From: Mycobacterium sp. EPa45
GTDB lineage: Bacteria > Actinomycetota > Actinomycetes > Mycobacteriales > Mycobacteriaceae
Direction of reading: 5' to 3'
NCBI RefSeq assembly: GCF_001021385.1
Contig: NZ_CP011773.1
Span: 2,232,001 to 2,296,000, forward strand
DNA: 64,000 nt
The notes under the pieces were generated by a model. The model had not been told where the DNA came from. It saw only the letters and a program-made list of their open reading frames with translations, and searched no databases. Both the position numbers and the translations under genes were made by a program. Below are positions 1 through 11,100 of the stretch, in pieces (position 1 is the first letter of the stretch; every line of letters begins with the position of its first letter).

Positions 1-2515
1 CGTGACCGAGGAGATCACCGACGTCGACCTGGTGTCGGCGCAGCTGCGAATCGCCGCGGGGGAGACGCTGGCGGATCTGGGCCTGAGCCAGGACCGGATC
101 GCCCCGCACGGCGCGGCGCTGCAATGCCGCATCACCACCGAGGACCCGGCGAATGGCTTTCGGCCCGACACCGGCCGCATCACGACCTACCGCTCACCGG
201 GCGGGGCGGGGATCCGCCTGGACGGCGGAACCCACCTGGGCGCCGAAGTCACGGCGCACTTCGATTCGATGCTGGTCAAGCTGACCTGCCGCGGCCGTGA
301 TTTCCCCACCGCGGTGGCCCGGGCCAAGCGGGCGGTGGCCGAATTCCGCATCCGCGGTGTGTCGACGAATATCCCGTTCCTGCAGGCGGTTCTGGACGAC
401 CCGGACTTCCAGGCCGGCCGGATCACCACCTCGTTCATCGACGAGCGCCCGGAATTGCTGACCGCGCGCACGTCGGCTGACCGCGGAACCAAGATGTTGA
501 AGTTCCTGGCCGAGGTGACTGTGAACTCGCCGTATCGGGACCGACCCCGGTACTACCCCCAGGACAAGCTGCCCGATATCGACATCGCGGCGAGCGCACC
601 GCCGGGCAGCAAACAGCGCCTCGACGAACTCGGCCCACAGGGATTCGCCCAGTGGCTCAAGGATTCTCCGGCGATCGGGGTGACCGATACCACCTTCCGC
701 GATGCCCACCAGTCGCTGTTGGCGACGCGGGTGCGGACGTCGGGTCTGCTCAAGGTCGCTCCGTACATCGCCAGGATGACCCCGGAACTGTTGTCGATCG
801 AATGCTGGGGCGGCGCGACTTACGATGTGGCGCTTCGGTTTTTGAAGGAAGACCCGTGGGAGCGACTGGCCGCGCTTCGTGAGGCGATCCCCAACATTTG
901 TTTGCAGATGCTGCTACGCGGCCGAAACACCGTGGGTTACACGCCTTATCCGGAGACGGTGACGCACGCCTTCGTCGACGAGGCCGCCCGCACCGGGGTG
1001 GACATCTTCCGGATCTTCGACGCGCTCAACAACGTCGATTCGATGCGCCCTGCCATCGATGCGGTACGTGCAACGGGTTCGGCGGTCGCCGAGGTCGCGA
1101 TGTCCTACACCGGGGATCTGTCCGACCCCGCCGAGACGCTGTACACCCTGGACTACTGGCTGCGGCTGGCCGAGCAGATCGTCGAGGCCGGTGCGCATGT
1201 GCTGGCGATCAAGGACATGGCCGGGCTGTTGCGCCCGCCTGCGGCGGCCACCCTGGTCTCTGCGCTGCGCAGCCGCTTCGACCTGCCGGTGCACGTGCAC
1301 ACCCATGACACCCCGGGCGGACAGCTGGCCACCTATACCGCGGCCTGGCACGCCGGGGCCAGCGCGGTCGATGGTGCCGCAGCGCCGCTGTCGGGCACCA
1401 CAAGCCAGCCGGCTCTGTCGGCGATCGTCGCCGCCGCGGCGCACACCCCCTTCGACACCGGTATCAACCTGGACGCGGTCTGCGACCTGGAACCGTACTG
1501 GGAGTTGCTGCGCCGGGTGTACGCGCCGTTCGAGTCGGGTCTGCCCGCGCCGACCGGGCGGGTGTATCACCACGAGATCCCCGGTGGCCAGTTGAGCAAC
1601 CTGCGCACCCAGGCCATCGCGCTCGGCCTGGGCGAGCGGTTCGAGGACGTCGAGAACGCCTACGCCGGCGCCGACCGGATCCTGGGTCGGCTGGTCAAGG
1701 TGACCCCGTCGAGCAAGGTGGTCGGAGATCTGGCGCTGGCCCTGGTGGGCGCCGACATCACCGCCGAGGAGTTCGCCGAGGACCCAGCCCGGCACGACAT
1801 TCCCGACTCGGTGATCGGGTTCCTGCGCGGCGAGCTGGGCGATCCCCCCGGCGGCTGGCCAGAACCGTTGCGCACCAAGGCATTAGAGGGTCGTGGGGCC
1901 GCCAAGCCTGAGCAGCCGCTGTCGGTCGAGGACGAGAAGATACTCGGCGAGCCGGGCGCGGCTCGCCAGGCCGCTTTGAACCGATTGCTGTTCCCCGGCC
2001 CCACCAAGGAATTCGAGGCGCACCGCGAGGAGTACGGCGACACCTCGGGCTTGAGCGCTAATCAGTTCTTCTCGGGTCTGCGCCACGGTGACGAGCACCG
2101 CATCGAGCTCGAGCGCGGTGTGGAGCTCATCGTCGGGCTGGAGGCGATCTCCGATCCCGACGAGCGCGGCATGCGCACCGTCATGTGCATCATCAACGGG
2201 CAGCTCCGCCCGGTGTTGGTGCGCGACAACAACATCGCCGAAATCGTGCCGGCGGCCGAGAAGGCTGACCGCACCAACCCCGACCACGTCGCCGCCCCCT
2301 TCGCCGGCGTGGTCACCGTCGGGGTCAGCGTCGACGAGAAGGTCAAAGCGGGCCAGACCATCGCCACCATCGAGGCGATGAAGATGGAGGCTGCCATCAC
2401 CGCACCCAAGTCCGGCACCGTCACCCGCGTCGCTGTCAGCAGCACCGCCCAGGTCGAAGGCGGCGACCTACTGGTGGTGATCGGTTCGGAGGGCTTGACC
2501 GGGGGATCGGCCTGA
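1..2515 (+). CDS. pca: Pyruvate carboxylase, 3' part (5' end outside window)
   Basis: Biotin-dependent carboxylation of pyruvate to oxaloacetate (anaplerosis), cytoplasmic. The reading frame is already open at base 2 inside the biotin-carboxylase domain; the sequence [10 protein letters not shown] is the usual continuation of the BC active-site strand, so the GTG at base 2 is internal and not a start. Visible order: C-terminal BC subdomain (about 1-150 of the visible residues), carboxyltransferase domain opening with [16 protein letters not shown] near 230, the PYC/OADA conserved region, and a C-terminal biotinyl domain with EAMKMEA near residue 790, whose Lys is the biotin site. 837 residues are visible against about 1127 for the mycobacterial enzyme, so roughly 290 are missing. 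rsmD follows directly with a 4-base overlap. Confidence 0.97.
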   Translation, partial: VTEEITDVDLVSAQLRIAAGETLADLGLSQDRIAPHGAALQCRITTEDPANGFRPDTGRITTYRSPGGAGIRLDGGTHLGAEVTAHFDSMLVKLTCRGRDFPTAVARAKRAVAEFRIRGVSTNIPFLQAVLDDPDFQAGRITTSFIDERPELLTARTSADRGTKMLKFLAEVTVNSPYRDRPRYYPQDKLPDIDIAASAPPGSKQRLDELGPQGFAQWLKDSPAIGVTDTTFRDAHQSLLATRVRTSGLLKVAPYIARMTPELLSIECWGGATYDVALRFLKEDPWERLAALREAIPNICLQMLLRGRNTVGYTPYPETVTHAFVDEAARTGVDIFRIFDALNNVDSMRPAIDAVRATGSAVAEVAMSYTGDLSDPAETLYTLDYWLRLAEQIVEAGAHVLAIKDMAGLLRPPAAATLVSALRSRFDLPVHVHTHDTPGGQLATYTAAWHAGASAVDGAAAPLSGTTSQPALSAIVAAAAHTPFDTGINLDAVCDLEPYWELLRRVYAPFESGLPAPTGRVYHHEIPGGQLSNLRTQAIALGLGERFEDVENAYAGADRILGRLVKVTPSSKVVGDLALALVGADITAEEFAEDPARHDIPDSVIGFLRGELGDPPGGWPEPLRTKALEGRGAAKPEQPLSVEDEKILGEPGAARQAALNRLLFPGPTKEFEAHREEYGDTSGLSANQFFSGLRHGDEHRIELERGVELIVGLEAISDPDERGMRTVMCIINGQLRPVLVRDNNIAEIVPAAEKADRTNPDHVAAPFAGVVTVGVSVDEKVKAGQTIATIEAMKMEAAITAPKSGTVTRVAVSSTAQVEGGDLLVVIGSEGLTGGSA

Positions 2516-3063
2516 CCCGCATAGTCGGAGGCAGCGCCGGCGGGCGGCACTTCGACGTGCCGCCGCGTGGTACCCGGCCCACGACGGACCGGGTCCGTGA
2601 GGCGCTGTTCAATGTGCTTGCCGCACGGCGGGATTTCGACGGTCTGCGGGTGCTGGATCTGTATGCCGGGTCGGGCGCGCTCGGGCTGGAAGCATTGTCG
2701 CGCGGTGCGACTTCGGCATTGTTCGTCGAAAGTGATTCGCGCGCAATCACGGTCATCAAACGAAATGTCGAGGCCCTCGGCCTTTCGGGTGCGACGGTCC
2801 GGCGGGGGTCGGTCGCGGCGGTCCTGGCGGCCGGGGCCGACCGGCCGGTGGATCTCGTGTTGGCCGATCCGCCGTATGACGTCTCTACCGTCGAGATCGA
2901 AGCGCTGCTGGACAGTCTGGAGCGCAACGGTTGGCTGCGCCCGGACAGCGTCGTCGCGATCGAGAGGCCGGCGTCGGCGGACGAGCTCACCTGGCCAACG
3001 GGTTGGACATCCTGGCCGGTGCGTCGCTATGGAGATACTCGCATCGAGATCGGGGCCTGCTAG
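2512..3063 (+). CDS. rsmD: 16S rRNA (guanine966-N2)-methyltransferase RsmD
   Basis: Methylates G966 of 16S rRNA in the 30S subunit. The 183-residue frame shows the family N-terminus [17 protein letters not shown], the [16 protein letters not shown] helix, the SAM-binding [19 protein letters not shown] and the catalytic ADPPYDV motif. The first in-frame ATG/GTG is a GTG at 2557, which would cut off the conserved N-terminus. The only start candidate that keeps it is CTG at 2512, overlapping the pca stop as CTGA, so I place the start there. This fits translational coupling to pca. Function is certain, start is inferred. Confidence 0.9.
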   Translation: MTRIVGGSAGGRHFDVPPRGTRPTTDRVREALFNVLAARRDFDGLRVLDLYAGSGALGLEALSRGATSALFVESDSRAITVIKRNVEALGLSGATVRRGSVAAVLAAGADRPVDLVLADPPYDVSTVEIEALLDSLERNGWLRPDSVVAIERPASADELTWPTGWTSWPVRRYGDTRIEIGAC

Positions 3064-3066
3064 CGT
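3061..3066 (+). promoter_or_regulatory. Candidate -10 (TAGCGT) for leaderless coaD
   Basis: TAGCGT lies 8 bases before the coaD ATG, within GCTAGCGTC, and overlaps the rsmD stop codon. The TANNNT-N6-8-RTG layout is typical of leaderless mycobacterial transcripts, and the identical GCTAGCGT precedes two other starts in this window (13969 minus, 59417 plus). Confidence 0.45.
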
Positions 3067-3074
3067 CATCCGAC

Positions 3075-3560
3075 ATGAGTGGCGCGGTATGCCCGGGATC
3101 GTTCGATCCGGTGACGCTGGGTCATGTCGACATCTTCGAGCGGGCCGCAGCGCAATTCGACGAGGTGATCGTCGCCGTCCTGATCAACCCCAACAAGTCG
3201 GGGATGTTCGACATCGACGAGCGGATCGCGATGATCGACGAATCATGCGCGCACCTGCCGAACCTACGTGCCGAGTCGGGGCAGGGACTGGTCGTCGACT
3301 TCGTCAAGCAACGCGGGCTGACCGCGATCGTCAAAGGTCTGCGCACCGGAACCGATTTCGAGTACGAGCTGCAGATGGCTCAGATGAACAAGCACATCGC
3401 CGGCGTGGACACGTTCTTTGTGGCCACCACCCCGCAGTACTCGTTCGTCTCCTCGTCGCTGGCCAAAGAGGTCGCGACATTTGGCGGAGATGTCTCGGCG
3501 CTGCTTCCCGAGCCGGTGAACCGCCGCCTGCAGGCCAAGCTGGCCAGCCGCTCCCGCTGA
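3075..3560 (+). CDS. coaD: Phosphopantetheine adenylyltransferase
   Basis: Penultimate step of coenzyme A synthesis: 4'-phosphopantetheine + ATP to dephospho-CoA. 161 residues, the usual length. It begins with the nucleotidyltransferase signature [16 protein letters not shown] (GxFDPxxxGH, the His stabilising the transition state), has [19 protein letters not shown] for pantetheine binding, and [13 protein letters not shown] near the C-terminus. ATG 3075 gives the exact family N-terminus [12 protein letters not shown]. It follows rsmD by 11 bases, the conserved mycobacterial arrangement. Confidence 0.97.
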   Translation: MSGAVCPGSFDPVTLGHVDIFERAAAQFDEVIVAVLINPNKSGMFDIDERIAMIDESCAHLPNLRAESGQGLVVDFVKQRGLTAIVKGLRTGTDFEYELQMAQMNKHIAGVDTFFVATTPQYSFVSSSLAKEVATFGGDVSALLPEPVNRRLQAKLASRSR

Positions 3561-3649
3561 CCATTGGGTTTGGTCCGGGGTCGTCCGGGTATCGCCAAGT
3601 TGGCGCACAGCCCCGCGCCGAAAACCCACCAAACAGCGGAGGTATTGCT

Positions 3650-4216
3650 GTGGTCGAAACATTCGTGCAGTCCACGACCGACGTCGTCGACTTTCTCAAG
3701 CACCAGCACAACCTGATCAAGGACATGTTCGACGACGTGCTGTCCGCCTCGGAATCCAAGGCAAGAGAGAAGGCGTTCGTCGATCTGCGGCAGCTTCTTG
3801 CCGTGCACGAAACCGCCGAGGAGATGGTGGTTCATCCGCGTGCGCGGCACGAGCTGACCGGCGGCGACAATATCGTCGAAGCCCTGCTCGCCGAAGAGCA
3901 CGAGGCCAAGCAGCAGCTCTCGGCGCTGGAGAAGATGGACATCGACTCCAAGGAATTCCTCGACGAACTCACCAAGTTCCGCGATGCCGTGGTCGCGCAC
4001 GCCGAGCGGGAGGAGAACGAGGAGTTCAACCAGTTGCAGTCCGAACTGGACGCTCCTGACCTGGAGCGGATGGCCGGCGCCGTGCGCGCGGCCGAGGCGA
4101 TCGCCCCTACCCGCCCGCACGCCGGAGTCGAGTCGGCCAAGTTGAACTTCGCGGTCGGCCCGTTCGCCTCGATGCTCGACCGTGCGCGCGACGCGATCTC
4201 GGCAGCCATCAAATAG
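3650..4216 (+). CDS. Hemerythrin HHE cation-binding domain protein
   Basis: A 188-residue four-helix-bundle protein of the HHE family, which can bind a non-haem di-iron centre through regularly spaced His and Glu. Visible ligand-type clusters: HQHNLI near residue 18, VHETAEEMVVHPRARHE near 50, EEHEAK near 75 and AHAEREENEEF near 110. The C-terminal third is Ala-rich with no recognisable motif. GTG 3650 is chosen because GGAGG sits 7 bases upstream and the HHE domain starts immediately. Family members in mycobacteria have been linked to oxidative and nitrosative stress; which applies here cannot be told. It appears monocistronic. Confidence 0.88.
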   Translation: MVETFVQSTTDVVDFLKHQHNLIKDMFDDVLSASESKAREKAFVDLRQLLAVHETAEEMVVHPRARHELTGGDNIVEALLAEEHEAKQQLSALEKMDIDSKEFLDELTKFRDAVVAHAEREENEEFNQLQSELDAPDLERMAGAVRAAEAIAPTRPHAGVESAKLNFAVGPFASMLDRARDAISAAIK

Positions 4217-4388
4217 CGCTGCGAACCGCACCGCGAAGGGGCGTCCGGGGACGATAATCTTCAGCGAGACGCCTTCTGACCGGTGCGGTTACCGCAAATG
4301 ACTTTCCGACACACCGAGCCGCCACCGCAGTCACAGGCGTAACACCAGGCACACTGGTCACTACCAACTACGCCAGGAGGGTGGCGCC

Positions 4389-5126
4389 GTGTACCGAGTT
4401 TTTGAAGCGCTCGATGAACTGAGTGCGATTGTCGAAGAGGCCCGCGGCGTTCCGATGACGGCTGGTTGCGTGGTCCCGCGCGGCGACGTGCTGGAGCTCC
4501 TCGATGACATCAAGGACGCCATCCCCGGTGAACTCGACGACGCCCAGGATGTGCTGGACGCCCGCGACTCGCTGTTGCGGGAGGCCAAGGAGCACTCCGA
4601 GTCGATGGTGTCGAACTCGACCGCGGAGGCCGACTCGCTGCTGAGCCACGCCCGCGCCGAAGCCGACCGCCTGCTGGCCGACGCCAAGTCGCAGGCCGAC
4701 CGCATGGTCGCCGAGGCCCGCCAGCACAGTGAGCGCATGGTTGCCGAGGCCCGCGACGAGTCCGCGCGCCTGGCGGCGACGGCCAAGCGGGAGTACGAGG
4801 CGGCCACCAGCCGGGCCAAGGCCGAGGCGGACCGGCTCGTGGAGAGCGGCAACATGTCGTACGAGAAGGCCGTGCAGGAAGGCATCAAGGAGCAGCAGCG
4901 GCTGGTCTCGCAGACCGAGGTGGTGCAGGCGGCCAACGCCGAGTCGACCCGGTTGATCGACACCGCCCACGCCGAAGCCGACCGGCTGCGCGGCGAGTGC
5001 GACATCTACGTCGACAACAAGCTCGCCCAGTTCGAGGACTACCTGAACGGAACGCTGCGTTCGGTGAGCCGCGGTCGGCACCAGCTGCGCACCGCCGCCG
5101 GGACGCACGACTACGTGCAGCGCTGA
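4389..5126 (+). CDS. sepIVA: Septum/division coiled-coil protein SepIVA (DivIVA-like)
   Basis: A cytoplasmic coiled-coil protein of 245 residues; in mycobacteria SepIVA is needed for septation and subpolar growth. The N-terminus MYRVFEALDELSAIVEEARGV and the VVPRGDVLELLDDIKDAIPGELDDAQDVL segment match the family. Residues about 60-200 are almost all A, E, R, D and S with heptad-like repeats of the type AEADRLLADA and AEARxxSxRM, indicating a long coiled coil. GTG 4389 is preceded by AGGAGG. It lies before the DUF177-rnc-mutM cluster, as in other mycobacteria. Confidence 0.93.
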   Translation: MYRVFEALDELSAIVEEARGVPMTAGCVVPRGDVLELLDDIKDAIPGELDDAQDVLDARDSLLREAKEHSESMVSNSTAEADSLLSHARAEADRLLADAKSQADRMVAEARQHSERMVAEARDESARLAATAKREYEAATSRAKAEADRLVESGNMSYEKAVQEGIKEQQRLVSQTEVVQAANAESTRLIDTAHAEADRLRGECDIYVDNKLAQFEDYLNGTLRSVSRGRHQLRTAAGTHDYVQR

Positions 5127-5173
5127 TCTGACGCGCCCCGCGCCTACCGGCTGAATCGGACGGCACCGGGTCT

Positions 5174-5179
5174 TAAGAT
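5174..5179 (+). promoter_or_regulatory. Candidate -10 (TAAGAT) for the leaderless DUF177 gene
   Basis: TAAGAT is followed by 7 bases and then the ATG at 5187. No Shine-Dalgarno is visible, so transcription would begin at or next to the start codon of the DUF177-rnc-mutM operon. Confidence 0.45.
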
Positions 5180-5186
5180 CAGAACC

Positions 5187-5780
5187 ATGGCGACACTGAA
5201 CAGTGCGAAGGCAAAGCACAGGTCGCGGTCGCCGCTCGTATTCGACATCTCCCGCTTGGGGCGGCGCCCCGGGGCCATGCTGGAGCTGCACGAGACCGTG
5301 CCCAGTCCGTCGCGAATCGGATTGGACCTGATCGCGATCGAACGCGGTGCGGACCTGACCCTGGACTTGCGGCTGGAATCGGTATCCGAGGGCGTGTTGG
5401 TCACCGGCACGATGTACGCCCCGACGCGCGGCGAGTGTTCCCGCTGCCTGACCGAGGTCACCGGAGATGTCGAGATTTCGCTGACCGAACTGTTCGCCTA
5501 CCCAGACAGCGCCACGGAATCGACCACCGAGGAAGATGAAGTCGGCCACGTCGTCGACCAGACCATCGACCTCGAACAGTCGATTGTCGACGCTGTTGGC
5601 CTGGCGCTGCCGTTCGCCCCGCTGTGCACCGAGGACTGTGCGGGGCTCTGCCCGCAATGCGGTGTCGCGCTGGCAGGAGAACCCGGCCACCGGCACGACG
5701 TGATCGATCCGCGGTTCGCCAAGTTGGCCGGCATGTTTCCCGCCGACGACACCCCCGAGTCGGGGGCCGGCACTTCGTGA
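5187..5780 (+). CDS. YceD/DUF177 family protein
   Basis: A 197-residue protein of the YceD family, which elsewhere is associated with 23S rRNA accumulation and usually lies before rpmF; here it is linked to rnc instead, as in other mycobacteria. It has two Cys pairs that could bind metal: CSRC near residue 90 and [12 protein letters not shown] near 150. The family signature [19 protein letters not shown] is complete. ATG 5187 has no ribosome site but sits 7 bases after a TAAGAT box. Its stop overlaps the rnc start as GTGA. No rpmF follows in the window. Confidence 0.9.
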   Translation: MATLNSAKAKHRSRSPLVFDISRLGRRPGAMLELHETVPSPSRIGLDLIAIERGADLTLDLRLESVSEGVLVTGTMYAPTRGECSRCLTEVTGDVEISLTELFAYPDSATESTTEEDEVGHVVDQTIDLEQSIVDAVGLALPFAPLCTEDCAGLCPQCGVALAGEPGHRHDVIDPRFAKLAGMFPADDTPESGAGTS

Positions 5781-6469
5781 GCCCAACTCGTGAGAAATTA
5801 CTTGCCGCCCTCGGCGTCGACATGCCCGAAGAATTGCTGACACTGGCGCTGACCCACCGCAGCTACGCCTACGAGCATGGCGGCCTGCCCACCAACGAGC
5901 GGCTGGAGTTCCTCGGCGACGCGGTGCTCGGTCTGACGATCACCGACGAACTGTTCCACCGCCACCCGGAGCGCACCGAAGGTGACCTGGCCAAGCTCCG
6001 CGCCAGCATCGTCAACACCCAGGCACTGGCCGACGTGGGGCGCGGCCTCACCGACGAGGGCCTGGGCGCGCACCTGCTGCTGGGCCGCGGCGAGGTCAAC
6101 ACCGGCGGGGCCGACAAGTCCAGCATCCTGGCCGACGGCATGGAGTCACTGCTGGGCGCGGTGTATCTGCAGCACGGCATCGACGTTGCGCGCGACGTGA
6201 TCATGCGGTTGTTCGGCAATCTGCTGGACACCGCCCCGACGCTGGGCGCGGGCCTGGACTGGAAGACCAGCCTGCAGGAGCTCACCGCATCCCGCAGCCT
6301 GGGGCCGCCGTCCTATGTGGTCACCTCGACCGGGCCCGACCACGACAAGGAGTTCACCGCCGTGGTCATGGTGATGGACACCGAGTACGGCCATGGCGTC
6401 GGCCGTTCGAAAAAGGAAGCCGAACAGAAGGCCGCCGCCGCAGCCTGGAATAAGTTGGACAACGCTTGA
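5777..6469 (+). CDS. rnc: Ribonuclease III
   Basis: Double-strand-specific endoribonuclease for rRNA precursor and mRNA processing. 230 residues. The signature [14 protein letters not shown] (residues 40-53) holds the metal-binding acidic residues (E44, D48), and [16 protein letters not shown] carries the second acidic pair. A C-terminal double-stranded-RNA binding domain covers about 157-228 and ends in [21 protein letters not shown] 5777 overlaps the upstream stop by 4 bases and gives the family N-terminus. Likely co-transcribed with the DUF177 gene and mutM. Confidence 0.96.
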   Translation: MSPTREKLLAALGVDMPEELLTLALTHRSYAYEHGGLPTNERLEFLGDAVLGLTITDELFHRHPERTEGDLAKLRASIVNTQALADVGRGLTDEGLGAHLLLGRGEVNTGGADKSSILADGMESLLGAVYLQHGIDVARDVIMRLFGNLLDTAPTLGAGLDWKTSLQELTASRSLGPPSYVVTSTGPDHDKEFTAVVMVMDTEYGHGVGRSKKEAEQKAAAAAWNKLDNA

Positions 6470-6496
6470 GCCGCAGTTTAATTCGGTCCCGCTCCC

Positions 6497-7345
6497 GTGC
6501 CTGAACTGCCCGAGGTCGAGGTAGTTCGGCGCGGCCTGCAGGCCCACGTCGCCGGTCGGTCCATCTCCGCCGTGCGGGTACACCACCCGCGAGCAGTTCG
6601 CCGGCACGAGGCCGGTGCCGCCGACCTGACCGCCCGGCTGCTCGACGCGGAGATCACCGGAACCGACCGGCGTGGAAAGTACCTGTGGCTCAACCTTTCT
6701 GACGAGACGGCGCTGGTGGTACACCTGGGGATGAGCGGTCAGATGCTGCTCGGCCCGGTGCCCAACACCAATCACCTCCGCATCGCGGCCCTGCTCGATG
6801 ACGGCACCGCGCTGAGCTTCGTCGACCAGCGCACCTTCGGCGGATGGCAGCTGGCCGACCTGGTCGACGTCGACGGCAGTCGGGTGCCCGAGCCGGTCGC
6901 CCACATCGCACGCGACCCGCTCGATCCGCGGTTCGACCGCGACGCCGTCGTTACAGTGTTGCGCCGCAAGCACTCCGAGATCAAGCGGCAGCTCCTCGAT
7001 CAGACCGTGGTGTCGGGGATCGGCAACATCTACGCCGACGAGGCGCTGTGGCGGGCCAAGATCAACGGCGCGCGTTTGGCCGCCAACCTGACCCGCCGCC
7101 AGCTCGGCGAGCTGCTCGATGCGGCCACCGAAGTGATGCGCGAGGCGCTCGGCCAGGGCGGCACGTCGTTCGACTCGCTGTACGTCAACGTCAATGGGCA
7201 GTCCGGTTACTTCGACCGGTCACTGAACGTCTACGGCCGCGAGGACCTGCCTTGTCCGCGCTGTGGCACAGCTATTCGCCGCGAGAAGTTCATGAATCGC
7301 TCGTCGTTCTATTGCCCGAAATGCCAACCCCGGCCGAGGCGTTGA
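6497..7345 (+). CDS. mutM: Formamidopyrimidine-DNA glycosylase (Fpg/MutM)
   Basis: Bifunctional DNA glycosylase/AP lyase removing 8-oxoguanine and Fapy lesions. It begins [13 protein letters not shown], with the catalytic Pro and Glu directly after the initiator. Further marks are HLGMSGQML, the helix-two-turn-helix [12 protein letters not shown], and a C-terminal zinc finger CPRCG...FYCPKCQ. 282 residues is normal. GTG 6497 must be the start because the mature protein needs N-terminal Pro. The start is 27 bases after rnc. Confidence 0.97.
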   Translation: MPELPEVEVVRRGLQAHVAGRSISAVRVHHPRAVRRHEAGAADLTARLLDAEITGTDRRGKYLWLNLSDETALVVHLGMSGQMLLGPVPNTNHLRIAALLDDGTALSFVDQRTFGGWQLADLVDVDGSRVPEPVAHIARDPLDPRFDRDAVVTVLRRKHSEIKRQLLDQTVVSGIGNIYADEALWRAKINGARLAANLTRRQLGELLDAATEVMREALGQGGTSFDSLYVNVNGQSGYFDRSLNVYGREDLPCPRCGTAIRREKFMNRSSFYCPKCQPRPRR

Positions 7346-7381
7346 AATCACCGCGCCGAGATCGACGTTTTGGCGTGATTT
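7345..7381 (+). repeat. Small inverted repeat after mutM
   Basis: AAATCAC at the mutM stop pairs with GTGATTT ending at 7381, with GCC/GGC next to them and a small bulge. It could form a hairpin in the mutM-OsmC gap, but there is no T-run, so terminator function is doubtful. Confidence 0.3.
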
Positions 7382-7430
7382 ACTCGCACTTTCGCGGCCA
7401 AGCGTTGGTTTGGGCGCAGAGGAAGGAACC

Positions 7431-7847
7431 ATGACTGACCTTTGGGTGGAACGCACCGGCATCCGCCGCTACACCGGACGCAGCAGCCGCGGCGCGGAGG
7501 TGCTGATCGGCTCGGAGACCGACGAGGGCGTCTTCACCCCGGGCGAGCTGCTCAAGATCGCACTGGCCGGCTGCAGCGGCCTGAGCAGCGACCAGCCACT
7601 GCGCCGCCGCCTCGGCGACGATTATCCGGCGGTGATCAAGGTGTCCGGGGCGGCCGACCGGGAGCAGGAGCGCTACCCGTTGCTCGAGGAGAAGCTGGAG
7701 ATCGACCTCTCCGGGATGTCGGCAGAGGAGGTCGAACGACTGGTAGTGGTGGTCAGCAGGGCGATCGACCAGGTGTGCACGGTTGGGCGCACGCTGAAAT
7801 CCGGCACCGAGGTCCGCTTCGAGGTGGATGACAGTGGCCGATCCTGA
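7431..7847 (+). CDS. OsmC/Ohr family protein
   Basis: A 138-residue OsmC-like thiol peroxidase candidate. The two family cysteines are present: [13 protein letters not shown] near residue 50 and [13 protein letters not shown] near 115, positions used for organic hydroperoxide reduction in OsmC/Ohr. ATG 7431 is preceded by GGAAGGAA; an upstream in-frame GTG at 7410 is less likely. It overlaps acyP by 14 bases. The same OsmC-acyP-smc order is found in M. tuberculosis. Substrate unknown. Confidence 0.88.
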   Translation: MTDLWVERTGIRRYTGRSSRGAEVLIGSETDEGVFTPGELLKIALAGCSGLSSDQPLRRRLGDDYPAVIKVSGAADREQERYPLLEEKLEIDLSGMSAEEVERLVVVVSRAIDQVCTVGRTLKSGTEVRFEVDDSGRS

Positions 7848-8115
7848 CACTCGCCTGACCGCCTGGGTGCACGGCCACGTACAGGGCGTCGGATTCCGCT
7901 GGTGGACTCGTTCGCGGGCGCTGGAGCTGGGCCTGACCGGTTATGCGGCCAATCAGGCCGACGGCCGGGTGCTGGTCGTCGCGCAGGGTTCGCGTGACGC
8001 GTGTGAACAGCTGTTACAGCTGCTCAATAGTGGGAAAACGCCGGGGCACGTCGACACAGTTGTTGTCGACTGGTCACCGCGCGGCGAAGCCATCAGAGGC
8101 TTTAGCGAGCGGTAG
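7834..8115 (+). CDS. acyP: Acylphosphatase
   Basis: Hydrolyses acyl phosphates such as 1,3-bisphosphoglycerate or carbamoyl phosphate. The fold signature [26 protein letters not shown] contains the phosphate-binding loop and catalytic Arg, and AANQADGRV contains the catalytic Asn. GTG 7834 is chosen because GAGGTGG lies 6 bases upstream, giving 93 residues, the normal length; the ATG at 7828 would sit directly on that ribosome site. It overlaps the OsmC gene by 14 bases. Confidence 0.93.
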   Translation: MADPDTRLTAWVHGHVQGVGFRWWTRSRALELGLTGYAANQADGRVLVVAQGSRDACEQLLQLLNSGKTPGHVDTVVVDWSPRGEAIRGFSER

Positions 8116-8118
8116 TCT
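8113..8118 (+). promoter_or_regulatory. Candidate -10 (TAGTCT) for leaderless smc
   Basis: TAGTCT overlaps the acyP stop codon and is followed by 8 bases and the smc GTG. It suggests smc can be transcribed separately and without a leader. Confidence 0.4.
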
Positions 8119-8126
8119 GGCTCGCC

Positions 8127-11100
8127 GTGTACCTCAAGAGTCTGACGCTGAAGGGCTTCAAGTCCTTCGCCGCGGCGACGACTCTGCGCCTCGAGCCCGG
8201 CATCACCTGTGTGGTCGGTCCCAACGGCTCGGGTAAGTCCAATGTCGTCGACGCGCTGGCCTGGGTGATGGGTGAGCAGGGCGCCAAAACGCTGCGCGGC
8301 GGCAAGATGGAGGACGTCATCTTCGCCGGCACCTCGTCGCGGGCGCCGCTGGGCCGAGCGGAGGTCACTCTCACCATCGACAACTCGGACAACGCGCTGC
8401 CGATCGAGTACTCCGAGGTCTCGATCACCCGGCGGATGTTCCGCGACGGTGCGGGTGAATACGAGATCAACGGCAGCAGTTGCCGGCTGATGGACGTCCA
8501 GGAATTGCTCAGCGACTCCGGCATCGGCCGGGAGATGCACGTCATCGTCGGCCAGGGCAGGCTCGCCCAGATCCTGGAGTCGCGACCCGAAGACCGCCGG
8601 GCCTTCATCGAAGAGGCCGCCGGTGTGCTCAAGCACCGCAAACGCAAGGAAAAGGCGGTCCGCAAACTCGAGTCGATGGGTGCCAATCTGGCCCGGCTCA
8701 CCGACCTGACCACCGAGCTGCGCCGTCAGCTCAAGCCGCTGGGCCGGCAGGCCGAGATGGCCCGGCGCGCCCAGACGATTCAGGCCGATCTGCGCGACGC
8801 TCGGCTGCGACTCGCCGCCGACGACCTCGTCGCCCGGCGCGCTGAGTTCGCCGGCGCTGATGACACCGAGACCACGCTGCGCCGCGAGCACGACGAAGCC
8901 TCGAAACGCCTGGACATCCTCAGTGCGGCACTGGCCACTCACGAGGCCGCCGTGTCGACGCTGTCGGAGCGCACCGATGCCGCTCAGCAGGCCTGGTTCC
9001 GGCTGTCCGCATTGGCCGAGCGGGTCAGCGCCACCATCCGGATCGCCTCCGAGCGGGCGCAGTACCTCGAGGCCGAGCCCACTGCGAGCACCGGCCCGGA
9101 CCCCGACGCGCTGGAAGCCGAGGCCGACGAGGTCGCGGCACTCGAGCAGGAGTTGGTGGCCGAACTGGCCGAGGCGCAGTCGCGGCTGGAATTCGCCCGC
9201 GCCGAGCTCGGCGAACGCGAGCGTGCGGCCGCGGAGGCCGAACGCGCCCACATGGCCGCCGTGCGAGCCGAAGCCGACCGCCGCGAGGGCCTGGCCCGGC
9301 TGGCCGGTCAGGTGGAGACGGTGCGTGCCCGGGTCGAATCGATCGACGAGGGTGTCGCCCGGCTGACCGGCGCGATCGAAGAGGCTGCCGCGCGCACTCA
9401 ACAGGCGAGAGCCGAGTTCGAGACCGTTCAGGGCCGGGTCGGTGAGCTCGATCAGGGCGAAGTCGGCCTCGACGAGCAGCACGACCGCACGATCACCGCG
9501 CTGCGGTTGGCCGACGAACGGGTGGCCGAGTTGCAGGCCGCCGAGCGCAGCGCCGAACGGCAGGTGGCCTCCCTGCGGGCCCGCATTGATGCGCTCGCCG
9601 TTGGTCTGGAGCGCAGGGACGGGTCGGCCTGGCTGACTGAAAATCACCGCGGCACAGGACTTTTCGGAACGATTGCCAAGCTTGTCAAGGTACGTTCGGG
9701 TTACGAGGCGGCACTGGCGGCGGTGCTGGGGGCTGCGGCCGACGCGGTGGCAGCTGATGACTTCAACGCGGCCCGCTCGGCGGTGCGTGCGCTCAAGGAC
9801 GCCGACGGCGGCCGAGCCGCAATCGTCTTGGGGGACTGGCCGGTTGTACCGCGCCAGTTCGGGCCGCTGCCCGACGGCGCGTTGTGGGCGCTGGACCTGA
9901 TCGAGGCGCCGGGTCGTCTTCAGGGCGCAATGACGGCGATGCTGGCCGACGTCGCCGTTGTCGACGAGCTCGGTGCCGCGCTGGACCTGGTTGCCTCCCG
10001 GCCTACATTGCGCGCGGTCACCCTCGAAGGTGATCTCGTCGGCGCCGGATGGGTCACCGGCGGTTCCGACCGCAAGCCGAGCACACTGGAGATCACCGGC
10101 GAAATCGACAAGGCGAGACGCGAACTCGCCGCAGCCGAGACCCAGGTAGAGGAGCTCTCCGCCGCACTGGCCGGTGCGCTCACCGAGCAGGGTGAACGAC
10201 AGGACGCCGCCGAGCAGGCGCTGGCCGCGCTCAACGAATCCGATGCCGAAATCGCGGCGATCTACGAACAGCTCGGCAGGCTCGGGCAGGAAGCCCGTGC
10301 GGCTGAGGGGGAGTGGCGTCGCCAACAGGCCCAGCGTGACGAGCTCGAGGCCGGGCGTCTGCAGACGGTCGAGGAGCTGACCGAGCTCGAGAACCGGCTG
10401 GCCGCCGCCCAGGAGGGGCAAACCGAGATCGCGGACACTCCCGACGACCGGCAGTACATGCAGGCCGCCGCCGAGGAAGCCCGTGCCGTCGAGGTGGAGG
10501 TGCGACTGGCCGTGCGTACGGCCGAGGAACGCGCCAATGCCGTTCGTGGGCGGGCAGATTCGCTGCGCCGCGCCGCGACCGCCGAACGGGAGGCGCGAAT
10601 CCGTGCCCAGCGTGCCCGCGCGGCCCGCGAACATGCCGCCGCCGTGGCCGCCGCGGTGGCCGAATCCGGCCGCCGCGTCGCCGAACACCTGGCCGGCGTC
10701 GTCGCGGCAGCGTCCCGGCGGCGCGACGCGCTGGCGGCCGAACGCCAGGAGCGGGCCACTGCGATGACCGCCGCGCGGGAAGAGGTCAACGCGCTGAACG
10801 CCCGGATCGCCGCGTTGACCGACTCGATGCACCGCGACGAGGTGGCCAAAGCCCAAGCGGCGCTGCGTATCGAGCAGCTCGAGCAGATGGTGCTCGAGCA
10901 GTTCGGCATGGCGGCCGACGACCTGATCGCCGAGTACGGCCCCGACGTGGCGCTGCCGCCGTCGGAGTTGGAGATGGCCGAATACGAACAGGCCAAGGAG
11001 CGTGGCGAACAGGTCATGGCGCCGGCGCCGATGCGGTTCGACCGGCCGACCCAGGAGCGGCGCGCCAAGCGGGCCGAGCGAGAGTTGTCCGAGTTGGGCC

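Noticed and set aside
5187..6469. An rpmF gene expected after DUF177
   Set aside because: The DUF177 stop overlaps the rnc start directly; no L32 frame fits.
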